Under the pieces are notes generated by a model, which did not search any database, was not told the origin of the DNA, and saw only the letters and a list, made by a program, of their open reading frames with translations. A DNA stretch of 9,605 nucleotides, from contig DMJA01000039.1 in NCBI GenBank assembly GCA_003451935.1, positions 1 through 9,605 on the forward strand, given 5' to 3'. A program made the position numbers and the translations under genes. Origin of the DNA: Verrucomicrobiota bacterium. Lineage in GTDB: Bacteria > Verrucomicrobiota > Kiritimatiellia > CAIQIC01 > Lenti-01. Each line of letters begins with the position of its first letter. Positions within the stretch are counted from its first letter, which is position 1. This document shows positions 1-5,674 of the stretch, in pieces.

Positions 1-1
1 C

Positions 2-214
2 CCCCGCCCCGGTCTTTCCCCCGACGCCATCGCATGGATCGCCAAGCTCAATCCCGACACGGTCCTCTACGTTTCCTGCAATCCCTCCACCCTCGCCCGC
101 GACCTCAAGATCTTCCTGCAATCCCCCTACCACCTCGAAGCGATCGAGCCCTTCGACCTCTTTCCCCACACCTTCCACATGGAAACGCTGGCCCTTCTGC
201 GCCGCAACCCCTGA
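2..214 (+). CDS. RNA (uracil-C5)-methyltransferase, TrmA/RlmC/RlmD family, C-terminal fragment
   Basis: This is the last 70 residues of a SAM-dependent enzyme that methylates C5 of a specific uridine in 23S rRNA or tRNA; the gene begins before the window. Both family signatures are visible. The first starts at PRPGL (the end of the usual DPPRxG motif) and runs into YVSCNPSTLARD, whose Cys (codon 77-79) is the expected catalytic nucleophile. The second is FDLFPHTFHMETLALL, whose Glu (codon 182-184) is the expected general base. The protein ends normally at TGA 212-214. Family membership is secure. RlmD-like is the most usual form in bacteria, but the residues that separate RlmD, RlmC and TrmA lie upstream, so I do not assign a symbol. 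The following aminotransferase starts 11 bases later on the same strand and could be co-transcribed. Confidence 0.93.
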   Translation, partial: PRPGLSPDAIAWIAKLNPDTVLYVSCNPSTLARDLKIFLQSPYHLEAIEPFDLFPHTFHMETLALLRRNP

Positions 215-225
215 CGCGCGCGCCC

Positions 226-1395
226 ATGCCAACCACCAGCCAGCGCGTGGGACGCTTCACGGAATCGGTCATCCGCCGCATGACGCGGGTGGCGATGGAA
301 TGCGGCGCCGTGAATCTGTCGCAGGGCTTTCCCGATTTCGATCCGCCCGAGGAGCTGCGCGCCGCGCTGGAAAAGACCGCCCATGCCGGCCCCCACCAGT
401 ACGCCGTGACGTGGGGGGCGCCCAACTTCCGCCGCGCCCTCGCCCGCAAGCAGAGCCATTTCACCGGGCTCGCCATCGATCCGGACGCGAACATCGTCGT
501 GACCTGCGGCAGCACCGAAGCGATGATGGCCGCCATGATGACGGCCTGCAACCCGGGCGACCGGGTCGTCGTGTTCTCGCCGTTCTACGAAAACTACGTG
601 GCCGACGCCATCCTCTCCGGGGCCGAGCCGATCTACGTGCCCCTGCGCCCGCCGGATTTCTCGTTCGATCCCGCCGAACTGCGCCGGGCCTTTGAACAGC
701 GGCCCAAGGCGCTCATCCTGTGCAATCCGTCGAACCCCACCGGCAAGGTGTTCACCCGCGACGAGCTGATGCAGATCGCCGCCCTCGCCGAGGAATTCGA
801 CACGTTCGTCATCACCGACGAAGTGTACGAGCACATTGTCTATGCCCCCCATCGCCATACTTATTTTTCCACTCTTCCCGGCATGTTCGGGCGGACGGTC
901 TCGTGCAGCTCGCTGTCGAAGACCTATTCCATCACCGGCTGGCGGCTGGGCTATGTGATCGCCCCGCCCGCCTTCATCGACGGCGCGCGCAAAGTGCACG
1001 ACTTCCTGACGGTGGGCGCGGCCGCGCCGCTGCAGGAGGCCGCCCTCGCCGGGCTGGAGATGCCGGACGCCTACTACGCGTCCCTCGCGGCGCTCTACAC
1101 GAGGAAACGCGACCTGTTCCTCCGCGGCCTGCGCGACGCCGGACTGAAATTCACCGAGCCCGAGGGGGCCTATTACGTGATGGTGGATGTGTCGGAATTC
1201 GGCGTGACCGACGACACGGCCTTCTGCGAATGGCTCGCCCGCGAAGTCGGCGTCGCCGCCGTCCCCGGCTCCAGCTTCTTCCGCGAACCGGTGACCCCCC
1301 TCATCCGTTTCCACTTCGCCAAGCGCGAGGACACGCTGCTGGAGGCCGTCCGCCGCCTCTCGAAACTTCGGGGAAAAGCCGCCGGACGGCAATAA
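226..1395 (+). CDS. Class I/II PLP-dependent aminotransferase (kynurenine/methionine aminotransferase-like)
   Basis: A 389-residue cytosolic fold-type I aminotransferase, the usual length for the family. Visible landmarks are NLSQGFPDFDPP (30-41), typical of the kynurenine--oxoglutarate and YbdL-like methionine aminotransferase group; CNPSNPTG (166-173) with the Asn that contacts PLP; TDEVYE (197-202) with the PLP-ring Asp198 and Tyr201; SLSKTYSITGWRLGY (229-243) with Schiff-base Lys232 and phosphate-binding Arg240; and Arg361 in IRFHFAK, the likely substrate-carboxylate contact. I chose ATG 226 because it gives the family's normal N-terminus. The longer reading frame from position 34 would overlap the methyltransferase in another frame. 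There is no clear Shine-Dalgarno sequence before 226, so translation may be coupled to the upstream stop 11 bases away. Exact substrate is not determinable: aromatic amino acids, methionine or kynurenine are all possible. Confidence 0.93.
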   Translation: MPTTSQRVGRFTESVIRRMTRVAMECGAVNLSQGFPDFDPPEELRAALEKTAHAGPHQYAVTWGAPNFRRALARKQSHFTGLAIDPDANIVVTCGSTEAMMAAMMTACNPGDRVVVFSPFYENYVADAILSGAEPIYVPLRPPDFSFDPAELRRAFEQRPKALILCNPSNPTGKVFTRDELMQIAALAEEFDTFVITDEVYEHIVYAPHRHTYFSTLPGMFGRTVSCSSLSKTYSITGWRLGYVIAPPAFIDGARKVHDFLTVGAAAPLQEAALAGLEMPDAYYASLAALYTRKRDLFLRGLRDAGLKFTEPEGAYYVMVDVSEFGVTDDTAFCEWLAREVGVAAVPGSSFFREPVTPLIRFHFAKREDTLLEAVRRLSKLRGKAAGRQ

Positions 1396-1399
1396 CAGG

Positions 1400-1471
1400 G
1401 ACGAGGGCGGCCCGGCTCCAGACAGCCAATAAATCCGCACCTTTGGAGTCCCCGATGCCCTCGTCGGGGGA
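1400..1471. other. Overlapping inverted repeats after the aminotransferase; possible weak terminator region
   Basis: Two alternative hairpins share bases. A 9-bp perfect inverted repeat pairs GACGAGGGC (1400-1408) with GCCCTCGTC (1457-1465) and encloses a 5-bp helper stem (1416-1420 with 1444-1448). Alternatively, TCCCCGA (1449-1455) pairs with TCGGGGGA (1464-1471) with one bulged G. Neither is followed by a T-tract on either strand, so this is not a canonical intrinsic terminator. Its place between the ends of two convergent genes makes a transcription-stop role plausible but unproven. Confidence 0.4.
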
Positions 1472-1491
1472 ACAAATAATTGACGGAAGTC

Positions 1492-1568
1492 GGCTCACCA
1501 GGAGGGTTCGCCCTACCAAAAGCCGGAATATCGAGGTCGTTGGTAGGGCGAGGCGTCCCTGCCGAGCC
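1492..1568. repeat. Long imperfect palindrome (REP/MITE-like hairpin element)
   Basis: The left arm (1492-1518) and right arm (1541-1568) are imperfect inverted copies around a 22-base loop. The innermost 10 bp are perfect (CGCCCTACCA at 1509-1518 with TGGTAGGGCG at 1541-1550), and the outermost 5 bp are perfect (GGCTC at 1492-1496 with GAGCC at 1564-1568). An internal loop lies between them. No open reading frame or T-tract is associated. The design (intergenic, between convergent genes, G+C-rich, imperfect arms) resembles dispersed palindromic repeats of the REP or MITE kind. A copy number above one cannot be shown from this window. Confidence 0.55.
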
Positions 1569-1598
1569 GGGCTGTTCCCGGGCATGAACCGCCGGCTG

Positions 1599-4500
1599 CT
1601 ACGGTGGCGGGGAGTACGGCGCGACCACACGGTAATACGTTGCCGTGGCCGCCGTGTTGGTGTCGGTCTGCGAATAGGGCGGGCCGCTCACCCAAGAACC
1701 CCAAGCCGTCCACGGCGTCACGGTATCGAGCAGGTTGACCAGGTATTGCATCTCGTAGGTCACGCCGTTCGTGCCCTCCCACCAGATCGTCATCCCGGTC
1801 GTGGCCGCGAACGCGATGTTCGTGATGGCGAAATAGTTGGTGTCGGGTGCCGGCTGATAGATGGTGATGGCATAGTCCTCCACCTCGCCGTCGGTGGCGA
1901 GGCCGGTGTGGCTCAGGCCGCCGACGCTGCTGAAGCGCACGCGCCCGAACGTTGAACCGAGTTGGGCGGTGGACGGCGGCGCCCATCCAACCGAATTGGC
2001 GCCGGGCACGAGGGCGAGATCCACGACAGCTTGTTCGCCAGCGTCCGCCCAGTCGCCGTCCGCGTTGTAATCCACCCAGATGCTCAAGAAGCCGTTGGTG
2101 GACGCAGTGACCGAGATCGTCTTGTTGGAGCCCCGTACCAACGTCGCCGCGACGGCGACCAGATCCTCGTCATCGACATTACTGTTGTCGTCGCCCATCG
2201 CCTGGGGATCCTGCAACCCGTTTGGCTCGGTGTCGGGCGCGACCCCGCCCAGCCAATAGGCCGAAGGGGTGCGGTGCCGCGCGCCGTTGTTGGCGAGCAG
2301 CGTCGGATAGGACGGATCGGGCGCGTCGCCGAAATCCAGCGACTCCAGTTGCACTTCGTAATCCTCCACTTCGCCGTTAGTCCACGCGCCGACAAAAAAC
2401 GGCCCCGGCAAAACAACTTGGTTCGTGGTGAACCTCCAGCGGGTCAGCGGACCGCCGGCGAGGAGCACTGGCGGCAGCGGCACCGAAACCGACAGCGAAT
2501 TGATCCCTGGATTCAGCGGCTGATTCACAAACACCTGCTCGCCAACATCCGACCAATCGCCATCGGCGTTCCAATCGAGCCATGCGTTGAGATAGCCGGT
2601 CACGGAGGCGACCACCGACACCTGCGCGGTCGAACCAGCGTACAGGGTCGCCGGCAGCGTCACGCCGTCTTCGTCGTCCGGGCCCGCCGGCGGATTGTTG
2701 TCATCGCCGGTGGCGGTCCCATCGGGCTGGCCGTCCGCTTCGGCATCTACGGATGCGCCGAGAAAAACGCCTGGCACGACCACATGACGGGCTCCGTTGC
2801 TGGCTAGGCGAGTTGGGTACGGGCCGTCCCGCGCGTCACCGTAATCGAGCATTCCTTCCGCAGGGTTGATGGTCACTTCGTAGTCCTCCACCTCGCCGTC
2901 GGAAGCGGCACCGGTGGAACTCAGGTTGGAATAGCTGCAAAACCGCACCCGGCAGAATGTCGCGCCCAGCAAGGCGTTGGACGGCGTCAGCCAAGCGACG
3001 AGGTTGGTTCCCGGAACAAGGAGGCTATCCACAACGACCTGTTCGCCAAGGCCGGCCCAGTTGCCGTTCTGGTTGTGGTCGACCCAGATGTTCAAATACC
3101 CGTTGGTGGAGGCGACCACGGAGATGGTCTTGTTCGAGCCTTGCACCAGCGTCGCCTTGACGGCGACCAGATCCTCGTCGTCGTTGTTGTTGTTGTCATC
3201 GCCCAACGCCTGCGGATCCTGCAAACCGTCCGGCTCGGCGTCGGGCGCGTTTGTTCCCAGCCAATAGGCCGACGGCACGAGGTGGCGCGCGCCATTGCTG
3301 GCGAGCAGCGTCGGATACGGTCCGTCCGGCGCGTCGCCGAAATCGAAGGCCTCCTCTTCCTGGATGGCAATCAGGTAATCCTCCACTTCGCCGTCGGTGG
3401 CCAGGCCCGTATAGTTCAAGGACGCCATGGAGTTAGTGGTGAAACGGAACCGGGCGTAGGCATTGCCAATGGCGGCATTCGTGGGGATGTAGATCTGGAC
3501 TTGGTTCACCCCCTGCGTTGCCCACTGGTTTTGGTGCTCGCCGAAATCGCCCCAGCTTCCGTTGGCGTCGTAATCGATCCAAACATACAGCCACCCCGCT
3601 GTGGAGCAGTTCACCATCGCCGTATTGGTCTGACCGACATAGAACTGCCCTGAAAACACCACGCCGTCCTCGTCGTCGATGTTGCTCAAGTCGTCGCCGT
3701 CCGCGTTGGTGGTCGGCTGGCCATCCGATTCCGCATCAATCAGCGTCCCCATAAAAATCCCAGGCACCACGACATGCCGCGCGCCGTCGCTGGCCAACAC
3801 TGTTTGGTAAGGCGCATCCGGCGCATCGCCGAAATCCAGGCCGACCTCTTCTTCGCGATTGTGGAAAACGGAAACATCGCTCAGCCGCATCGGCGGCTCC
3901 AGCTCATGCAAACCGCCACCATCGAGGGCGATCTCGTCGATCCACGTGCTGATTTTCAGCGATACCGATCGGTTCATCAAGATGTCGTTCGTCATCGCGA
4001 AAGACTGCACAATCGCCGTGTAGCGCGCATCGCCGGACAGCAAGCCGCCTCCCTGCACGACAAACAACATCTTGCGCGTGGCGGACAACCCGACCGGGAT
4101 GGTGCCAAAGTCCCAGGTCGGCACGGAATATCGCCCAAACGGCCGGTGTTCGGAATTCGTGTCCGCCGGGTTCCAGCAATACCACGCCCACTGGTCTTCG
4201 TTGATCGCCTCGATGTAGGGCTGCCGGTCCCGATAAGGGCCGGCAGGATAGTTGAAGACCGGCAGCGTGTTGGTATCGGCAATGGCGAATTCCGCGGCCA
4301 ACTTGGTGTCCACCATGGGCCCGGCATAAGGCACCCCCGCATAACTCAGCAATTCTCCATGCTGGTTGTTCCCCGCCGACCACTCTCCTCCCAGTGCCGT
4401 GTCGTTGACGATGGTCGCGGTGATGGTGAAGGCCACAATCGGCGTGCCCGCCCCCCCTGGCCATGTGATGGAATCGACATAGCCGGTGATGGCGTTGAAG

Positions 4501-4745
4501 CCGGCGAGGCCACCGTAAGGATCGTCATGGAACTCGTTTGTCCGAACTGTCTCCACGCCGTTGGTGATGTTGATAAACCACTGGCCTTGCAGCGCCGGCG
4601 GATCGACCGGCGGCCCGGTCAGGAGATTGGTGGACAGCACCGGCGGCTTGGTCACCGGCAGCGAGGGCCCGGCCACGGCCAGCCCCGCAAAACACAAAAC
4701 CACCACCACCACCCCGGCCGCAATCCGAGAATGCCTTGTTTTCAT
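1599..4745 (-). CDS. Exported GEVED-repeat protein (four repeats)
   Basis: A 1048-residue secreted or surface protein of unknown specific function. Residues 1-25 form a signal peptide: basic MKTRHSR, a hydrophobic core, and an AVA cleavage site before Gly26. Residues about 45-300 are a Trp/Tyr-rich region I do not recognise. Four GEVED-type repeats follow at 303-457, 467-622, 633-796 and 803-958. Each opens with a (L/F)D(F/Y)GDA.D motif, continues with GARH, GDD and DDED acidic clusters and a DxNxDGDWxDxGE-like Asp loop (391-403, 556-568, 724-736, 892-904), and closes with GEVEDY. The Asp loops look like EF-hand or dockerin-style calcium sites; calcium binding is inferred. Residues 966-1048 resemble the short beta-rich C-terminal domains of many PVC exported proteins. 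ATG 4745 has a GAGGG-type ribosome site about 7 bases upstream. There is no membrane anchor, sortase motif or obvious enzyme domain, so a structural or adhesive role is the likeliest guess. Confidence 0.88.
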   Translation of the reverse strand: MKTRHSRIAAGVVVVVLCFAGLAVAGPSLPVTKPPVLSTNLLTGPPVDPPALQGQWFINITNGVETVRTNEFHDDPYGGLAGFNAITGYVDSITWPGGAGTPIVAFTITATIVNDTALGGEWSAGNNQHGELLSYAGVPYAGPMVDTKLAAEFAIADTNTLPVFNYPAGPYRDRQPYIEAINEDQWAWYCWNPADTNSEHRPFGRYSVPTWDFGTIPVGLSATRKMLFVVQGGGLLSGDARYTAIVQSFAMTNDILMNRSVSLKISTWIDEIALDGGGLHELEPPMRLSDVSVFHNREEEVGLDFGDAPDAPYQTVLASDGARHVVVPGIFMGTLIDAESDGQPTTNADGDDLSNIDDEDGVVFSGQFYVGQTNTAMVNCSTAGWLYVWIDYDANGSWGDFGEHQNQWATQGVNQVQIYIPTNAAIGNAYARFRFTTNSMASLNYTGLATDGEVEDYLIAIQEEEAFDFGDAPDGPYPTLLASNGARHLVPSAYWLGTNAPDAEPDGLQDPQALGDDNNNNDDEDLVAVKATLVQGSNKTISVVASTNGYLNIWVDHNQNGNWAGLGEQVVVDSLLVPGTNLVAWLTPSNALLGATFCRVRFCSYSNLSSTGAASDGEVEDYEVTINPAEGMLDYGDARDGPYPTRLASNGARHVVVPGVFLGASVDAEADGQPDGTATGDDNNPPAGPDDEDGVTLPATLYAGSTAQVSVVASVTGYLNAWLDWNADGDWSDVGEQVFVNQPLNPGINSLSVSVPLPPVLLAGGPLTRWRFTTNQVVLPGPFFVGAWTNGEVEDYEVQLESLDFGDAPDPSYPTLLANNGARHRTPSAYWLGGVAPDTEPNGLQDPQAMGDDNSNVDDEDLVAVAATLVRGSNKTISVTASTNGFLSIWVDYNADGDWADAGEQAVVDLALVPGANSVGWAPPSTAQLGSTFGRVRFSSVGGLSHTGLATDGEVEDYAITIYQPAPDTNYFAITNIAFAATTGMTIWWEGTNGVTYEMQYLVNLLDTVTPWTAWGSWVSGPPYSQTDTNTAATATYYRVVAPYSPPP
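1872..2339 (-). repeat. GEVED repeat 4 (type B')
   Basis: Residues 803-958. It has the same length as repeat 2 (156) and aligns with it without gaps, at clearly higher identity than with repeats 1 and 3. The similarity extends to the DNA, for example around 2250-2320 against 3257-3325. The Asp loop DYNADGDWADAGE is canonical. Confidence 0.85.
2358..2849 (-). repeat. GEVED repeat 3 (type A')
   Basis: Residues 633-796. At 164 residues it is the longest unit, with extra residues in the acidic cluster (around 681-690) and in a Pro/Leu-rich stretch before RWRFTTN. The Asp loop DWNADGDWSDVGE is canonical. The closing motif is NGEVEDY instead of DGEVEDY. Confidence 0.85.
2880..3347 (-). repeat. GEVED repeat 2 (type B)
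   Basis: Residues 467-622 (156 residues), with PSAYWLG, GLQDPQA.GDD, DLVAV.ATLV and GSNKTISV, all shared with repeat 4. The Asp loop is DHNQNGNWAGLGE, with Asn or Gly replacing several acidic positions, so metal binding may be weakened here. The acidic cluster contains a run of four Asn encoded by a trinucleotide tract. Confidence 0.85.
3375..3839 (-). repeat. GEVED repeat 1 (type A)
   Basis: Residues 303-457 of the exported protein. It carries HVVVPG.F.G, DAE.DGQP and DDEDGV, shared with repeat 3 and not with repeats 2 and 4. The Asp loop is DYDANGSWGDFGE, slightly degenerate. It closes with DGEVEDY. Confidence 0.85.
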
Positions 4746-4830
4746 GCCGCCCTCTTCATTTCCCGTGAAGAGACCGCTTTCCGCGCGGCGCGCATGCCGT
4801 GGGGAAGGAAGCGGCCTTCACCACACTTCG

Positions 4831-4858
4831 ATCATACGGTGACCCCAAGGGCGTTCAA
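4831..4858 (-). promoter_or_regulatory. Candidate sigma-70-type promoter for the GEVED-repeat gene
   Basis: Read on the minus strand, a TTGAAC -35 box (plus-strand 4853-4858) and a TATGAT -10 box (4831-4836) are separated by 16 bases. This would place the transcript start about 80 bases before ATG 4745. The match is 4/6 and 5/6. It is by inspection only. Confidence 0.4.
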
Positions 4859-4962
4859 ACGGATTATTGTTAAAATCTGATTCCGGGGAAGCTGCGGAGG
4901 AACGAAGGTGAATCGCTCCATATTCAAGGTTTCATGCCGTTCCACGGGAAGGAGGGCGGCCT

Positions 4963-4989
4963 TTGACATCTAGCTCGTTCGAGTAGGAT
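4963..4989 (+). promoter_or_regulatory. Candidate sigma-70-type promoter for the barrel gene
   Basis: A perfect TTGACA (4963-4968) is followed, after a short 15-base spacer, by TAGGAT (4984-4989), a 4/6 match to TATAAT. The implied leader of about 45 bases holds a 4-bp G+C stem capped by GCGA (5007-5018) and an AAAGGG ribosome site at 5030-5035, five bases before ATG 5041. The spacer is shorter than ideal, so confidence is limited. Confidence 0.38.
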
Positions 4990-5040
4990 TTCAAATAAAA
5001 GCGAGCCGCCGCGAGGCGATGCAAAGCTGAAAGGGCCGAC

Positions 5041-5640
5041 ATGAACAATAGAATTGCGGCAATCGCGATGCTGTCGATTTGGATGGCCGCGGCGGGAGCG
5101 CGGGCAACGGAGGGATTCGGCCTCGGTGGCATCGTCGGAGAACCGACCGGCGTCAGCGCCAAGATGTGGGTCACCCCCCGGCAGGCTCTCGACGCGGCAG
5201 CGGCGTGGTCGTTCTCGGACAACGGCGGCTTCCAGCTCCATGCGGATTATCTATTCCACCAGTTCGAGTGGCTGAAGCTCGACCCTGCCACCGGCCGGAT
5301 GCCTGTCTATTTTGGCGTCGGCGCGCGGGTGAAGCTCAAGGAAGGCAACGATCCGTCCGGACAGGACAATGGGGACGACTTGGCCGACGGGACCGGCGAG
5401 GACAGCACGGATGAATCAGAGGACGAGCGGGGAAACAAGGCGGCGCAGAAAGACAACTCGGCCGACAAGGGCGAGGAGGACGAGACCGTGGTCGGAATCC
5501 GGTTCCCGCTCGGCATCGCCTTTCTGTTCGCGAAGGCGCCCATCGAGATCTTCGCCGAGATCGCGCCGATCCTCGATGTGGCTCCCGACACGGATTTCGA
5601 CATCCACGCGGCCATCGGCGCCCGGTTCTACTTCCACTGA
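5041..5640 (+). CDS. Small probable outer-membrane beta-barrel protein with charged insertion
   Basis: A 199-residue exported protein. Residues 1-22 read as a signal peptide (hydrophobic, ending ARA before Thr23). The mature chain starts GFGLGGIVGEPTGVSAKMW and continues in alternating hydrophobic/polar strands (AWSFS, FQLHADYLFH, VYFGVGARVKL, GIRFPLGIAFLF, IEIFAEIAPILDV), ending in an aromatic-rich AIGARFYFH strand. That pattern fits a small 8-stranded outer-membrane barrel, resembling proteins annotated as BAPKO_0422/DUF3996-like; I make that link from memory. Residues 101-148 interrupt the barrel with an Asp/Glu/Lys/Ser/Asn-rich, presumably disordered segment, where the family would have a short loop. 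An AAAGGG ribosome site fixes the start. It diverges from the GEVED-repeat gene and converges on the phosphatase gene 34 bases away, with no clear terminator between. Confidence 0.75.
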   Translation: MNNRIAAIAMLSIWMAAAGARATEGFGLGGIVGEPTGVSAKMWVTPRQALDAAAAWSFSDNGGFQLHADYLFHQFEWLKLDPATGRMPVYFGVGARVKLKEGNDPSGQDNGDDLADGTGEDSTDESEDERGNKAAQKDNSADKGEEDETVVGIRFPLGIAFLFAKAPIEIFAEIAPILDVAPDTDFDIHAAIGARFYFH

Positions 5641-5674
5641 CCGCCCGGCCCTTCGCGGACGGCAGAGGCCAAAC

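Noticed and set aside
34..225. N-terminal extension of the aminotransferase to position 34
   Set aside because: It would overlap the end of the methyltransferase gene in another frame and adds an Arg/Pro-rich stretch absent from the family.
127..1440. Long 437-codon open frame on the minus strand opposite the aminotransferase
   Set aside because: It is a G+C-driven shadow. Its translation is low-complexity, rich in Gly, Ala, Arg and His, with no family motif, while the plus strand encodes an intact enzyme with all catalytic residues.
1567..1581. CCGGG/CCCGG hairpin just after the repeat-protein stop codon
   Set aside because: The 5-bp stem with a 5-base loop is short, and the minus strand continues without a T-run, so a terminator call is not supported.
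1872..3839. Could the regular repeats be a CRISPR array or DNA satellite?
   Set aside because: The units are about 155-165 codons long, fully open in one frame, and conserve protein motifs; they are protein domain repeats.
1962..4880. Several plus-strand frames (1962-2807, 3075-3653, 3774-4880) opposite the repeat protein
   Set aside because: They repeat the same antisense pattern each time a GEVED unit recurs, as expected for shadows of a repetitive gene.
5641..5674. Possible bidirectional terminator between the convergent barrel and phosphatase genes
   Set aside because: Only 4-bp G+C stems can be drawn and there is no T-tract on either strand.
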